Of a stretch of 53,707 bases of DNA, positions 17,359 to 26,897 are shown in pieces. Source of the DNA: Meridianimarinicoccus zhengii (GTDB lineage Bacteria; Pseudomonadota; Alphaproteobacteria; Rhodobacterales; Rhodobacteraceae). The notes under the pieces are model-generated. The model did no database searches. It worked only from the letters and a program-made list of their open reading frames with translations, and was not told where the DNA came from. How positions within the stretch are numbered: position 1 is the first letter of the stretch; every line of letters begins with the position of its first letter. A program made the translations under genes and the position numbers. Location: contig NZ_QDFI01000024.1 in assembly GCF_003254465.1 (NCBI RefSeq), positions 1 to 53,707 on the forward strand, written 5' to 3'.

Positions 17359-18324
17359 CTAGGATGGGCTGGCGATCACGCGGATCGGCGCGCCCTTCGC
17401 AAAGGCGCGCACGTCTTCGGCCGTCTCGCGGTAGAATTTTTCGTAGGTATCCAGCGCACCATAGCCGATATGGGGCGTTATGATCAGCCTGCCGCTATCC
17501 AGCAGCGCCGCGTCGCGCCACGGGCTGTCGGCGGGCAGCGGCTCCTCGTCGAACACGTCCAGCGCCGCACAGGCCAGCGTTCCCGCATGTAGCGCGGCGA
17601 TCAGCGCCGCGCGGCCCACGATGGGTCCCCGCGAGGTATTGACCAGGCAGGCGTCCGGCTTCATGTGGCCAAGTTCCTCTGCCCCGATCAGTCCCCGCGT
17701 CCGGTCCGACAGCACCAGATGGATCGACGCGATATCCGCGCGCGACAGCAGGTCCGGAAGGGTTTCTGCCCGCTCCACCCCGACCTCCGCGCAGCGCGCA
17801 TCGGTGAGGTTCTGGCTCCATGCAAGGAACTTCACGCCGAAGGGAGCCGCCAGTTCCACCATTGCGGCGCCCAGCCGCCCCAGCCCGATCAGCCCGAGGG
17901 TCAGGCCCTCCAGATCGCGGCCCGCCGGCGCCTGCCATCCGCCGCGCCGCACCGCGTCGAGGTTCGGCACCACATTGCGCGCAGCCATCAGGACGAGCGT
18001 CATCGCCAGGTGCGCGGTGGCCGCCTTGCGGTTGCCCGTGCCGCAGACGGTGATCCCGCGCGCGGCAGCGACATCCATATCGATGGAAAGGTTCCGCGGC
18101 CCCGTCGTCACGATCAGCCGCAGGCTCGGAAGCGCTTCGATCAGCTCGGCCGGAATCGGCGTGCGTTCCCGCATGACGCAGATCACCTCGAACGGGTGCA
18201 GGGTCCGGGCCAGTTCCCCCGGCGGAATAGGCGCTTTGAACACGGTGACGCCGGGTGCCAGATCGCCCCAATCCGCGAAACGCTCCGAATAGCCAAGGTA
18301 GTCGTCCAGGACTGCGATCTTCAT
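17359..18324 (-). CDS. D-2-hydroxyacid dehydrogenase family protein
   Basis: The 321-residue protein has the NAD(P)-binding LTLGLIGLGRLG with GxGxxG at residues 147-152, the NTSRGPIV motif with catalytic Arg232, glutamate in DVFDEEPLP near 260, and the catalytic histidine in TPHIGY at 285. These are the full active-site set for reversible reduction of 2-oxo acids to D-2-hydroxy acids. It lies downstream of the second GntR gene on the same strand, 177 bases away. It could handle the 2-oxo acid released by the lyase, but its separate regulator argues for another substrate. The intervening 18325-18501 holds nothing recognisable. Confidence 0.9.
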   Translation of the reverse strand: MKIAVLDDYLGYSERFADWGDLAPGVTVFKAPIPPGELARTLHPFEVICVMRERTPIPAELIEALPSLRLIVTTGPRNLSIDMDVAAARGITVCGTGNRKAATAHLAMTLVLMAARNVVPNLDAVRRGGWQAPAGRDLEGLTLGLIGLGRLGAAMVELAAPFGVKFLAWSQNLTDARCAEVGVERAETLPDLLSRADIASIHLVLSDRTRGLIGAEELGHMKPDACLVNTSRGPIVGRAALIAALHAGTLACAALDVFDEEPLPADSPWRDAALLDSGRLIITPHIGYGALDTYEKFYRETAEDVRAFAKGAPIRVIASPS

Positions 18325-18501
18325 CTGCTTCTCCCTCCATCCGCCAGATGCGGCCAGCGACGGCGCGCCATCAGCGCCGCGCCGCCAGGCGCACCGTTCC
18401 GCCGGGCGTCCACCACGGCAGGCGCCGCGCAGCAGAAACCGTGGACCATCTTCGAGCGGGTATCGCCACGACGAAAGCGAGAACCGCGCCGGGATGAGGC
18501 G

Positions 18502-19170
18502 TCATCGCGCGCTACCTTTGCGAAGCTGGTGCTGCCGCGCGCGGTGGGCCGCGTCCATATGCGCGCGCATCCGGGCCTCCGCCGCATCCTCGTCGCGCGC
18601 GCGCAAGGCCTCGATCAACTGTGCATGTTCGGCGACCGCGGCGCTGGCCCGGCTGCCCTCCTCCATCGTCGATGGACCAAGGATCAGCAGCGGCTTCTGC
18701 GCCGCTTCGACGGCATGCAGCAGAAAGCGGTTGCGCGCGGCACGGCGCAGGATGTCGTGGAACTGCCAATTGGCCTGACGAAGCCGTTCGACATCGTCCG
18801 TGGCCGCCGCCATCTCGGCGTTGAGCGCCTCCATCTCGTCGATCTCGGAGGGGTAGGCGGCGCGGGCCGCGAAACGCGCGGCCGTGCCCTCCAGAACGAC
18901 GCGCATCTCGTAAAGCTCGGTGATCTCGGCGTAGTCGAGTTCCCGGATCACGGCCCCCACACGGGGCGTGTGCGACACGAGCCCATCCGACTGGAGAAGG
19001 CGGATCGCCTCCCGCACGGGTGTGCGCGATGTCCCGAGCCGCTTGGCAAGCTCGGTTTCGGTCAGACGGTCCCCGGGCACAAGGCGACCCTGCCGGATTT
19101 CTGCAAGCAGCCGGGTATAGGCGTCATGTCCCTGCGCGGCAGCCGTGTGGCCATCGTCCTGCGCCATCAT
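18502..19170 (-). CDS. GntR family transcriptional regulator, FCD subfamily
   Basis: The 222-residue protein has a winged helix-turn-helix at about residues 18-75 (TETELAKRLGTSRTPVREAI) and an FCD domain with metal-site type residues in ANWQFHDILRR and AVAEHAQLIEAL. GGGAGA precedes tandem ATGs at 19170 and 19167. A 20-bp inverted repeat lies directly before the gene at 19179-19198, suggesting autoregulation. Candidate targets are the hydroxyacid dehydrogenase downstream and the AtoE transporter on the other side. Confidence 0.9.
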   Translation of the reverse strand: MMAQDDGHTAAAQGHDAYTRLLAEIRQGRLVPGDRLTETELAKRLGTSRTPVREAIRLLQSDGLVSHTPRVGAVIRELDYAEITELYEMRVVLEGTAARFAARAAYPSEIDEMEALNAEMAAATDDVERLRQANWQFHDILRRAARNRFLLHAVEAAQKPLLILGPSTMEEGSRASAAVAEHAQLIEALRARDEDAAEARMRAHMDAAHRARQHQLRKGSAR

Positions 19171-19178
19171 TTGTCTCC

Positions 19179-19198
19179 CTGTATCTTTTTACATACAG
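19179..19198. promoter_or_regulatory. Inverted repeat, predicted autoregulatory GntR operator
   Basis: The sequence CTGTATCTTTTTACATACAG has matching outer arms CTGTAT and ATACAG. It sits 9 bases upstream of the GntR start and a further ATACA half-site follows at 19203. Position and TGTAT/ATACA arms fit an FCD-type operator, distinct from the TGTCAAC palindrome of the neighbouring island. Confidence 0.5.
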
Positions 19199-19939
19199 CA
19201 GGATACATGCGCGCACAATCTGGGAAGATTGCCCTTTCCGGGCGCAAACCCGACCGCTCGAAACAGGAAAGCACATCGACGGTGAAGCCAGCAGTGGTGA
19301 CGGTGCCTGCCTCCGGGGCGGTCTTCAAGGGTCACGACGCCGGCAGTCGTGTCGATGGAGCAACTTCCGAACCGTTCGTCGGCGCCCGAGGCCAGCGCGA
19401 CGAACTGCGTGTCCCGCTCCGGCTGCGCCCGCAATCGCGGAAGCGAGCGGTGGTCTTGTCCGTGAACAGCTTCGTCGTTGCCTTCACATCTCCGGCCATC
19501 CAGCCGATTCCGGGCCAAGCCTAGCGTGACATACCCCAAGTCTTCTGCAGGGTGGATTCAGGGAATGCTGCGGCTCAGGGCTGCGTCCACGAGGTTTACG
19601 CGCGGGGGTGGTCTTGCCAACGCCCGGCAATCGGGACACCGAAATCGAACGCGCCACGACCATCACCCGTGCCGTGGCCGGCCCCGTCACAGCGGCAAGT
19701 CTATCGCACCCGGATCGCCTCGAACCGACGCCGCGGAGCGCAGGGCCGAGCGATGCCGACTATTTTCGTGTGGCGTGACATCCGCCGAAGGCGGTCGCGC
19801 CGGATGATCGCAAGGTCAGGCCAAGCCGGTTTCCGTGGGCCCTGCCATCGACCGGTTCGCGCCTCACGGTGGTCGGCTTGGCTCAGGCGAAACGCACCCG
19901 CCGGCACCCTGACCTGACGGGTTGCGCACGACGCCTTGA
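19199..19939. other. 740-base stretch without recognisable gene
   Basis: Several short frames exist on both strands, but none begins after a ribosome site or resembles a family I know. One frame near 19610-19785 reads like protein for about 55 codons and then stops, so the stretch may hold decayed genes. I call nothing here. Confidence 0.5.
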
Positions 19940-19958
19940 CCTTGTCCCTGATACAAGG
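19940..19958. promoter_or_regulatory. Inverted repeat upstream of atoE
   Basis: CCTTGT at 19940-19945 pairs with ACAAGG at 19953-19958 around a 7-base spacer that contains TGATACA. It lies 34 bases before the atoE start, where a repressor would overlap the promoter. It shares ATACA with the repeat before the second GntR gene, so the same regulator is possible. Confidence 0.4.
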
Positions 19959-19991
19959 TGACACGGGTCCCACACCGATAAGGAGAATCCC

Positions 19992-21299
19992 GTGCTGCGC
20001 TTGCTTTCGCGTCCCGCCGTGACGCTGACGGAACGGTATCTGCCCGATCCGTTCATCTTCGTGTTGATCCTGACAGTCGTCGCCGCGGCAGCGGCCATGC
20101 TGTTCGAGGGAACCACCCCGCTGGAGATCGTCGAGATCTGGGGGAACGGATTCTGGGATCTGCTGACGTTCTCGATGCAGATGCTGCTGGTTCTGGTTAC
20201 CGGCTTCATACTGGCATCCTCGCCGCCCGTGAAGCGGCTTCTGGCTGCGCTTGCGGGGCGCGCTTCTGGTCCAGGAGCCGCCATCGTGCTGGTGTCGCTC
20301 GTCTCGCTTGCCGCGTCATGGATCAACTGGGGCTTCGGGCTGGTGATCGGGGCGCTTTTCGCCCGTGAACTCGCCCGCGTGGTGCGGGTCGACTACCGCC
20401 TGCTGATTGCCGCGGCCTATTCCGGTTTCGTGGTCTGGCACGGCGGGCTGGCAGGATCTGTCCCGCTGACGATTGCCACGCCGGGCCATTTCACGGAGGA
20501 TCAGATCGGTGTCATCGACACCGGAATGACCATTTTCGCAGGCTTCAACCTGTTGATCGTGGCCGCTCTTTTCATCGTCATACCACTGACCAACCGCATG
20601 ATGCTGCCGAGCGAAGCGGACAGCGTCTTCGTCACGCGCGAACAGCTTGGCGAGGTGGGGACCAAGGATTTCGTGCCGACGCGGCCAGCCGAACACCTCG
20701 AAAACAGCCGTGTCCTGATGTGGCTCGTGGGACTTCCGGGGATCGCCTTCCTCGTGTCCTACTTCGCGGATGGCGGCGGGCTGAACCTGAACATCGTCAA
20801 CTTCATGTTCCTGATGGTCGGGATCGTCCTGCACGGAACCGCGCGCAATCTGCTGGACGCCTTGCAGGAAGCGATCAAGGGTGGCTCGGGGATCGTGATA
20901 CAGTTCCCGTTCTATGCCGGCATCATGGCGATCATGATCCATTCCGGTCTCGCCCAGAGCATGTCGGAGTGGTTCGCATCGATTTCCACAGCCGCCACCT
21001 TGCCCTTCTGGACGTTCATCAGCGCGGGCGTGGTCAATCTCTTCGTGCCCTCTGGCGGCGGACAATGGGCCGTCCAGGCCCCCGTGATGCTGCCCGCGGC
21101 AGAGGCGCTTGGAGCAGATGTCGCGCGCATCGCGATGGCCGTGGCCTGGGGCGATGCCTGGACGAACCTTCTGCAGCCCTTCTGGGCACTGCCGATGCTG
21201 GCCATCGCCGGGCTGAAGGCCAAGGACATCATGGGCTTCTGCCTGATCCACCTGTTCATTACCGGTGCGATCATCAGCGTATTGCTCGTGACGATCTAG
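19992..21299 (+). CDS. atoE: Short-chain fatty acid transporter, AtoE family
   Basis: The 435-residue protein starts at a GTG preceded by AAGGAGAA. It has about eleven membrane segments and the AtoE-family stretches LTERYLPDPFIFVLILT at the N-terminus, SWINWGFGLVIGALFAREL in the middle and FVPSGGGQWAVQAPVMLPAA near residue 355. AtoE-type proteins import short-chain fatty acids or related monocarboxylates. It stands alone on the plus strand opposite the second GntR gene. Uptake of a short-chain acid would suit the hydroxyacid dehydrogenase on the other side, but that link is inference. Confidence 0.9.
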   Translation: MLRLLSRPAVTLTERYLPDPFIFVLILTVVAAAAAMLFEGTTPLEIVEIWGNGFWDLLTFSMQMLLVLVTGFILASSPPVKRLLAALAGRASGPGAAIVLVSLVSLAASWINWGFGLVIGALFARELARVVRVDYRLLIAAAYSGFVVWHGGLAGSVPLTIATPGHFTEDQIGVIDTGMTIFAGFNLLIVAALFIVIPLTNRMMLPSEADSVFVTREQLGEVGTKDFVPTRPAEHLENSRVLMWLVGLPGIAFLVSYFADGGGLNLNIVNFMFLMVGIVLHGTARNLLDALQEAIKGGSGIVIQFPFYAGIMAIMIHSGLAQSMSEWFASISTAATLPFWTFISAGVVNLFVPSGGGQWAVQAPVMLPAAEALGADVARIAMAVAWGDAWTNLLQPFWALPMLAIAGLKAKDIMGFCLIHLFITGAIISVLLVTI

Positions 21300-21928
21300 G
21301 GCACATGGTGGCAGTCGGCGTCCTTCGTGACGCCGGCTGCCACCCTTCCCTGCCCTGCGCGTGCATGGCGGCATCCGCCAAGGACCTGTTCATTCCAGCG
21401 GGCCTGATTCTGCATCGTTGCCGTCCCGCGTGCTGCATGGCTTGGCCTTGACCCGCCGGGATTTGGCGACCGGTCGCAGGTTCCGAAACTCGCAAGGCTC
21501 CGGGCCCCGCCATGAGTGCCCGATGGGCGCCTGGATGGTCTTGCCAACCCGTCTGCATCGCGTCGCAACCCTGCCGATCAGGGCGCCCAGCCAGTCTTCG
21601 ACGACAGAAAATTCGGCAACGCGGAACAGACAAGCTGCGCGCCGACCAAATCTGTAATTTGGCACGCATGTGTGGATGTCCCCGGTGATGCAAGGATTTC
21701 TTCGCTGTGCTGAAGCTGTGATCGGATGCGGTCTTGTGTCAGGCTTCGAGGTGAGGCCGACAATGCGCCGCGGGCCGGTATGGCGATGCGCGGGTCCGGC
21801 CCAGATAAAAATTGCGAGCTCGCAACTCTTTGCATGCCACTGGTTTTTCGAACTCCGAACTTTCCGATCATTTGCCCATCCGGATCGTCGCTCTCTTCGC
21901 ATCTCCGACGTTTGCCGGTGATCTACTG
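21300..21928. other. Gene-free stretch, partly likely insertion-sequence tail
   Basis: From 21300 to about 21660 I recognise nothing. The part from about 21660 to 21928 lies immediately downstream of the decayed IS110-family transposase frame and has lower GC than its surroundings, so it may be the noncoding end of that element. No terminal repeat could be defined. Confidence 0.35.
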
Positions 21929-22201
21929 TCAGCAGACGGCACCCGCCGGATCTCGATAGTCTTCGCCGCGCATCAGCATCGCCCGGATCATTCGTGCCAT
22001 CTTGTTGGCAAGCGCGATGGCGACCAGAAGCCGCGGTTTTCGTGCCAGCATATGAGCGAGCCATCAGCCGGGCCGACCGCTCTCTTGCCCTTTCCATGTG
22101 ACCACGGACATCGCCCCAAGAATGAGCAGTCGTCGGATGTCGCGCTGGCCCATGCGCGTTGCCCGCGGTCCGCCGGGTCCTGTCTTGCGCGGGAACCGTC
22201 A
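21929..22201 (-). pseudogene. IS110-family transposase C-terminal remnant
   Basis: Reading the minus strand gives MGQRDIRRLLILGAM from 22153, then an in-frame TGA at 22064-22066, then WLAHMLARKPRLLVAIALAN and on to GEDYRDP before a TGA at 21929-21931. These are the characteristic closing motifs of IS110/IS1111-group transposases. Only about the last 90 codons survive and they are interrupted, so the element is dead. It marks old transposon activity between atoE and the unknown membrane protein. Confidence 0.75.
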
Positions 22202-22326
22202 GGCGGGCTTCCACTCTCGCTGCGCAGATGCCCCGTGACGTTCTTCGAGACGTTTCACCCCTGTCCCTTTACGGATCGCATGTCCGGCGGAGGTCGACGC
22301 ATGCGCCCGCTTTCGCAAAGGCAAGG

Positions 22327-23163
22327 TCAGGGCCGCAGCATGCGCAGAAGCGCCGCTGCCGCGTCCGACACGTCGGCCATGCGCGCCAGAAGATGTTCTC
22401 GTGCAATGGCTGGGTCGTCGCCTTCGGCCGCATCGATGCGCGCGAGAAGCCGCAGCAGCCGCCGTTGGTGAACACCGAGCAGGGCTTGCAACGGATCCGC
22501 GACGACACCGGCAAACGTCGTCACGATTGATCCTGCAACCACCAGCGTGATGCCGACCCCGGCGACGAACCAGACGGATTGGTCGGCGGGAAACAGCCCG
22601 TACCAGGCACGGCCGAGACTTTCGCCCAACGGAAAACCAGCGACGGCCGCATTGAACGCCGCGCGCTCGGACACCAGCGGCGCGAGCGACAGGACACCCG
22701 GCGTGGCGGCCCGGAACACGAGCAGGCCGGCGATCAGCACCAGAAGGGTCGTCGCGATCTCAGCGACTGCGCTGCGGATGCCGAGATAATCCTCGACATG
22801 TCGCGCAGGAATGGCGGGGTCCGTGTTACCTCGCCATGTCCGCCTCTCCAGAAGGTCGTCGCAAAGGGCGCGTTCGAGCGCGCGGGACGCGTCGGAGCGC
22901 AGAAGGATGCGGCGCGAGGCAAGCCAGCGCCCGGCGCGCACGAGACGAAGGCGCGACAGCACCAGCGCGGCAATCCGCACGAACAGGAAGACCGGCGCCA
23001 GCGCCACGTTGATCGGGGCGCGCAACAGGTCGAGCCCCAGCGACGCGCCGTGCATCCGGAGGGAACCGCGCCACGAGAAATGCCGGCGCACGAAGGCCCG
23101 GACCAAGGCCGCATCTTCGCTGCGATGGTCGTTGGCATCCATGTGCGCGATGTTCTCCAACAT
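22327..23163 (-). CDS. Predicted membrane protein of unknown function (possibly DUF6635)
   Basis: The 278-residue protein has hydrophobic segments around residues 48-70, 130-150 and 195-225, and arginine-rich stretches between them (LSRLRLVRAGRWLASRR). The opening VRRHFSWRGSLRMHGASLG followed by DLLRAPINVALAPVFL recalls proteins labelled DUF6635, but I am not certain. GGAGGG lies 11 bases before the ATG. It follows the peptide transport operon on the same strand after 154 bases. No catalytic motif is visible and I propose no function. Confidence 0.65.
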   Translation of the reverse strand: MLENIAHMDANDHRSEDAALVRAFVRRHFSWRGSLRMHGASLGLDLLRAPINVALAPVFLFVRIAALVLSRLRLVRAGRWLASRRILLRSDASRALERALCDDLLERRTWRGNTDPAIPARHVEDYLGIRSAVAEIATTLLVLIAGLLVFRAATPGVLSLAPLVSERAAFNAAVAGFPLGESLGRAWYGLFPADQSVWFVAGVGITLVVAGSIVTTFAGVVADPLQALLGVHQRRLLRLLARIDAAEGDDPAIAREHLLARMADVSDAAAALLRMLRP

Positions 23164-23317
23164 GGTGATCGGGTCCCTCCATCACCGTTGCAGGTGCCTT
23201 GGCACCGGATCGCTGGCCCTGTCCGGGCTGGTCGCACGCTATATCCACCCGGGGCGGAACCGAAAGGATTTCCTGGTCATGGGATGTCGGGCCGACTCCG
23301 AATAGGCGACATGGCAA

Positions 23318-25096
23318 TCAGGCATCACCCCGCGATTGGAGCCTTGATCGACCGGGCAACGCAGATACCAGCGTCTTCGTATAGGGTTCTGCGGGCGCGT
23401 CCATCACGCGATCGACTGGGCCTGTTTCGATGATCCGTCCCCTCTCAAGAACGGCGACGCGATCGGCCATCTGGCGCACGACGGCCAGGTCATGGGTGAC
23501 GAATAGATAGGCAAGCCCGCGGTCGCGCGCGAGCCGCTTGAGCAGGTTCAGGATCTGCGCCTGCACAGATACATCGAGCGCCGAAACGGCCTCGTCGCAG
23601 ATCAACAGTCTCGGCCCCAGCGCAAGCGCGCGGGCGATGGCAATACGCTGGCGTTCGCCCCCCGAAAGCTGCGCCGGGCGGCGGTCGAGATAGGCCGGTG
23701 TCAGACCCACCTGCTCCAGCAGGGCCGTTTTCTCGGTGTCGTCCCTGTCGGGGCGCCCGTCTGCGCGCAGGATCTCGTCGAAGCATTTGCGGATACTGTG
23801 GCGCGGATTGAGCGTCGCGTAGGGATCCTGGAAGACGAATTGCACCGCACGGCGGAAATCGACCAGCGCCGCCGCGCTGCCCGTCGCCGGATCAGCCACC
23901 GCGGCCCCGTCGAGGGTGATTTCGCCCGCATCGGCGCGTTCCAGCCCGACAAGACAGCGCGCGATGGTGCTCTTGCCCGAACCGCTTTCGCCCACAAGGC
24001 CGAGACACTCCCCCGGATAAACCTCCAGATTGATCCCTTCGAGAACCCGCCCCGCACCGAAGCTCTTGGTCAGCCCCACGATCCGCACCAGCGGGGCACC
24101 AGTTGCCCGATCCACAGCGGCATCCGCCGCCGCTCGGCGCCGCGCCCGGCGTTCCGCCATCTCGGGACCGATCTCGTCCTGTCGCAGGCAGGCCGAACGG
24201 TGCGCATCGCCCTCCGAACCCAGCACCGCATCGGAAGCCCGGCAGACAGTCGAAGCCCAGTCACAGCGTTCTGCAAAGGGGCAGCGGCCGAGCACGCTTT
24301 CAGCGGGGGGAACGACGCCGGGTATGGCGTGGAGTTCCTTCACCCGCCGGTCCGCGGGTGGCTCTGACAGCAGCAGGCCCAGCGTGTAGGGGTGTCGCGG
24401 CTGCGCTGCGATCTCGTCGGTGCCCCCCGCCTCCAGCAATGCGCCTGCATAGAGCACGAGAACCCGGTCGCAGGCGGAAAAGGCCAGCCGCAGGTCATGG
24501 GTGATGAGCACCAGCCCCATGCCACGCTCGCGCCCCGTCCTGGCGAGAAGGTCCACGATCTCGGCCTGCGTGGTGACGTCGAGCGCTGTCGACGGTTCGT
24601 CCGCGATCAGGATTTCCGGGTCGTTGGCGAGCGCGGCAGCAAGGCCGACGCGCTGGCGCAGGCCGCCCGACAGCTCGAACGGATAGCGTCGCGCAACCGC
24701 CGGATCGTCGATGCCCACCTCGGCAAGACGCCGTGCAATCTCGTCCGCACCGGGGCGATGCAGCCCTTCGGCCAACGTATCGCCCGCGGTCTGAAGCGGA
24801 TTGAGCATGGTGAACGGGTCCTGGAACATCATGGTGATCCGCTTGCCGCGATGCGCAGCCGCAGCGCCCGGGCGCAGCAGATCGGTCTCGCCCAGGCGCA
24901 CGTCGCCCGTGGCTTCCAGGCCGGCGGGCAAAAGCCCCATGATCGCCCGCATGGCGATCGACTTGCCCGAGCCGCTTTCGCCGACGATCCCGATCGTCTC
25001 GCCGCGTGACAGCGAAAATCCCAGATCACGCAGTAGCGTCGCGCCGGACGCCGTGCGCACGGAAAGCGTCTCGACGGACAGGAGAGGCCCGTTCAT
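23318..25096 (-). CDS. Fused peptide/nickel-type ABC transporter ATPase (DppD-DppF fusion)
   Basis: The ATG at 25096 overlaps the permease stop as ATGA, giving 592 residues. Domain one has Walker A GESGSGKS at 39-46, signature LSGGLRQR and Walker B ILIADEPSTALD, then the oligopeptide-type C-terminal extension RHPYTLGLLLSEPP with cysteines in CPFAERCDWAS. Domain two begins after a charged linker near residue 320 with GESGSGKST, LSGGERQRIAIARALA and LLICDEAVSALDVS. Both ATPase sites look intact, so one polypeptide powers the transporter. Most Dpp/Opp systems use two separate ATPases; fused forms are known in alphaproteobacteria. The substrate is probably a peptide because of the operon's peptidase. 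Confidence 0.92.
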   Translation of the reverse strand: MNGPLLSVETLSVRTASGATLLRDLGFSLSRGETIGIVGESGSGKSIAMRAIMGLLPAGLEATGDVRLGETDLLRPGAAAAHRGKRITMMFQDPFTMLNPLQTAGDTLAEGLHRPGADEIARRLAEVGIDDPAVARRYPFELSGGLRQRVGLAAALANDPEILIADEPSTALDVTTQAEIVDLLARTGRERGMGLVLITHDLRLAFSACDRVLVLYAGALLEAGGTDEIAAQPRHPYTLGLLLSEPPADRRVKELHAIPGVVPPAESVLGRCPFAERCDWASTVCRASDAVLGSEGDAHRSACLRQDEIGPEMAERRARRRAAADAAVDRATGAPLVRIVGLTKSFGAGRVLEGINLEVYPGECLGLVGESGSGKSTIARCLVGLERADAGEITLDGAAVADPATGSAAALVDFRRAVQFVFQDPYATLNPRHSIRKCFDEILRADGRPDRDDTEKTALLEQVGLTPAYLDRRPAQLSGGERQRIAIARALALGPRLLICDEAVSALDVSVQAQILNLLKRLARDRGLAYLFVTHDLAVVRQMADRVAVLERGRIIETGPVDRVMDAPAEPYTKTLVSALPGRSRLQSRGDA

Positions 25097-25932
25097 TTCG
25101 CCACCGCTTCGCGGATGCGGTCGCCCAGCATGTTGATGCTGCCCGCGGTGACCACGATCATTGCAGCGGGCAGCAGCAGCGCCGCGGGGTTGGTGAACAG
25201 GATGTTCCGGTTCTCGAACAGCATCCGCCCCCAGTCCGCCGTGCCGGGTTCCACCCCAAGGCCGAGGAAGGACAGGCCCGCAAGGTTGACCAGCGCGAAG
25301 GCGAAATCGAGCACGGCATAGGACAGGATGATCGGCATGACGTTTGGCAGTATATGCACGAACAGGATCCGGTGGCGCGGGATGTTCTGGATCCGTGCCG
25401 CCTCGATATAGGGCTGGCTGCGCTGGACCAGCACGGCACTGCGCACGATCCGGGTGTCGGGCGCCACGAACAGTACGATGAGCACGCTCACGGCCGTCCA
25501 GTATCCGCCACCGGTCACGCCCACGACGACGATGGCGATCAGCGGCCCCGGCAGGGCGAGGATGATGTCCACCCCGCGCATGATGACGTTGTCGATCCAG
25601 CCGCCGAAATACCCTGCGATGAGACCAAGAACGGTGGCGATGGCGAAGGCACCGGCGGCGACCACAGTCGGGCCGATGAGCGCCGTTCGCGCACCGGCGA
25701 CCGTCCGGGCGAGCACGTCGCGCCCGAGCTTGTCGGTGCCCGCCCAGAACTCTGCCGAGGGCGGCGTGTCGCCGACCAGAAGCCGCTGCATGTCGGGCGA
25801 CCCCGGCGCCACGGCACCGCCGCCGATGGCGCAGACCAGCACCACCAGAACGCAGCACGCAGCCACCCAAAGCGCCGGGGACATGGCGCCGACAATGCGT
25901 CCGCCGATTGCTTGCACCGACTGCCCCGTCAT
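25093..25932 (-). CDS. Peptide-type ABC transporter permease (DppC-like)
   Basis: The 279-residue protein has the N-terminal single membrane helix and periplasmic stretch typical of DppC, including FWAGTDKLGRDVLARTVAGAR, and about six membrane segments in all. The cytoplasmic EAA loop is YIEAARIQNIPRHRILFVHI, which contacts the ATPase. The ATG at 25932 overlaps the upstream permease stop as ATGA, and its own stop overlaps the ATPase start in the same way. It forms the translocation pore with the DppB-like permease. Confidence 0.92.
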   Translation of the reverse strand: MTGQSVQAIGGRIVGAMSPALWVAACCVLVVLVCAIGGGAVAPGSPDMQRLLVGDTPPSAEFWAGTDKLGRDVLARTVAGARTALIGPTVVAAGAFAIATVLGLIAGYFGGWIDNVIMRGVDIILALPGPLIAIVVVGVTGGGYWTAVSVLIVLFVAPDTRIVRSAVLVQRSQPYIEAARIQNIPRHRILFVHILPNVMPIILSYAVLDFAFALVNLAGLSFLGLGVEPGTADWGRMLFENRNILFTNPAALLLPAAMIVVTAGSINMLGDRIREAVAK

Positions 25933-26897
25933 CGCGCCGCCTTTCCGAACTGAATGCGCGGGTCGATCAGCACATAGAGAATATCCGTCGCCACGTTCAC
26001 CAGGATCACGAAGACCGAAAAGAACAGTGTCGCCCCCTGGATGACCGGGATGTCGCGCTGGCGCACCGCGTCGACCAGGAGGCTTCCGAGCCCGGGCAGC
26101 GCAAAGGTAATCTCGACGTAGATCGCCCCGGCCATCGTCGCCACCACGATCACGCTCGCCGCCGTGACGACGGGCACCATCGCGTTGCGCAGCAGATAGG
26201 ACAGCATGATGCGACGCTCCGGCACGCCCCGCGCGCGCGCGAAGGCGACGTAGTCTTTTTCCATCTCCTCGATCACCGCGGCGCGAGTGATCTTCACCAC
26301 GATCGCCAGAACCGACAGCGCCAGTGCCAGCGCGGGGAGCGTGAGATGCCACGCGCGGGTCCAGAAGCCCCCGTCGCGCCCGGCCCCGAAAACCGGGAAC
26401 AGGCCCGCGACAAAGCCGAGGTAGTAAAGCAGGAAAAGCCCGCTCACGAAGGCTGGCGTGCTGACCCCGAAAACCGACAGGGTGACCACGCTGCGGTCCA
26501 GACGCGAGCCCTGGCGCAGTGCGGCAGCCAGCCCCAGCGGCACGCCCGCACAAAGCACGATCATCGCGGCATAGAAGGTCAGCCAAAGGCTCAGAGGTGC
26601 GCGGTCCAGAACCGCCGTCACCACCGGCTGGCGCGTCTGCACGGAGGTGCCGAAATCGCCGGTCAGTGCGTCGCCCAGCCAGCGCAGGTATTGAACGACC
26701 ATCGGCTCGTCGAGATGGTACTTGGCGCGCAAGGCGTCCATCGCCTCCTGCGAGATCGCCCGCCCGCCGGTCAGCGCGCTTGCCGCGTCGCCCGGGGCAA
26801 GATGCACCAGCACGAAGACAAAGACCGAAATGACCAGCAGAAGCGGGATCGCCGTGAACAGGCGCAAGGCCACATATCGGATCAGGGCGCGGTTCAA
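25929..26897 (-). CDS. Peptide-type ABC transporter permease (DppB-like)
   Basis: I place the start at the TTG at 26897, which overlaps the peptidase stop as TTGA; this mirrors the ATGA overlaps in the rest of the operon and gives 322 residues, the usual DppB length. The protein opens with YVALRLFTAIPLLLVISV, has the periplasmic LDEPMVVQYLRWLGDALTGD segment, and the EAA loop DYVAFARARGVPERRIMLSY. The upstream open frame is noncoding. A GTG eight codons later is a possible alternative. Partner of the DppC-like permease. Confidence 0.88.
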   Translation of the reverse strand: MNRALIRYVALRLFTAIPLLLVISVFVFVLVHLAPGDAASALTGGRAISQEAMDALRAKYHLDEPMVVQYLRWLGDALTGDFGTSVQTRQPVVTAVLDRAPLSLWLTFYAAMIVLCAGVPLGLAAALRQGSRLDRSVVTLSVFGVSTPAFVSGLFLLYYLGFVAGLFPVFGAGRDGGFWTRAWHLTLPALALALSVLAIVVKITRAAVIEEMEKDYVAFARARGVPERRIMLSYLLRNAMVPVVTAASVIVVATMAGAIYVEITFALPGLGSLLVDAVRQRDIPVIQGATLFFSVFVILVNVATDILYVLIDPRIQFGKAAR

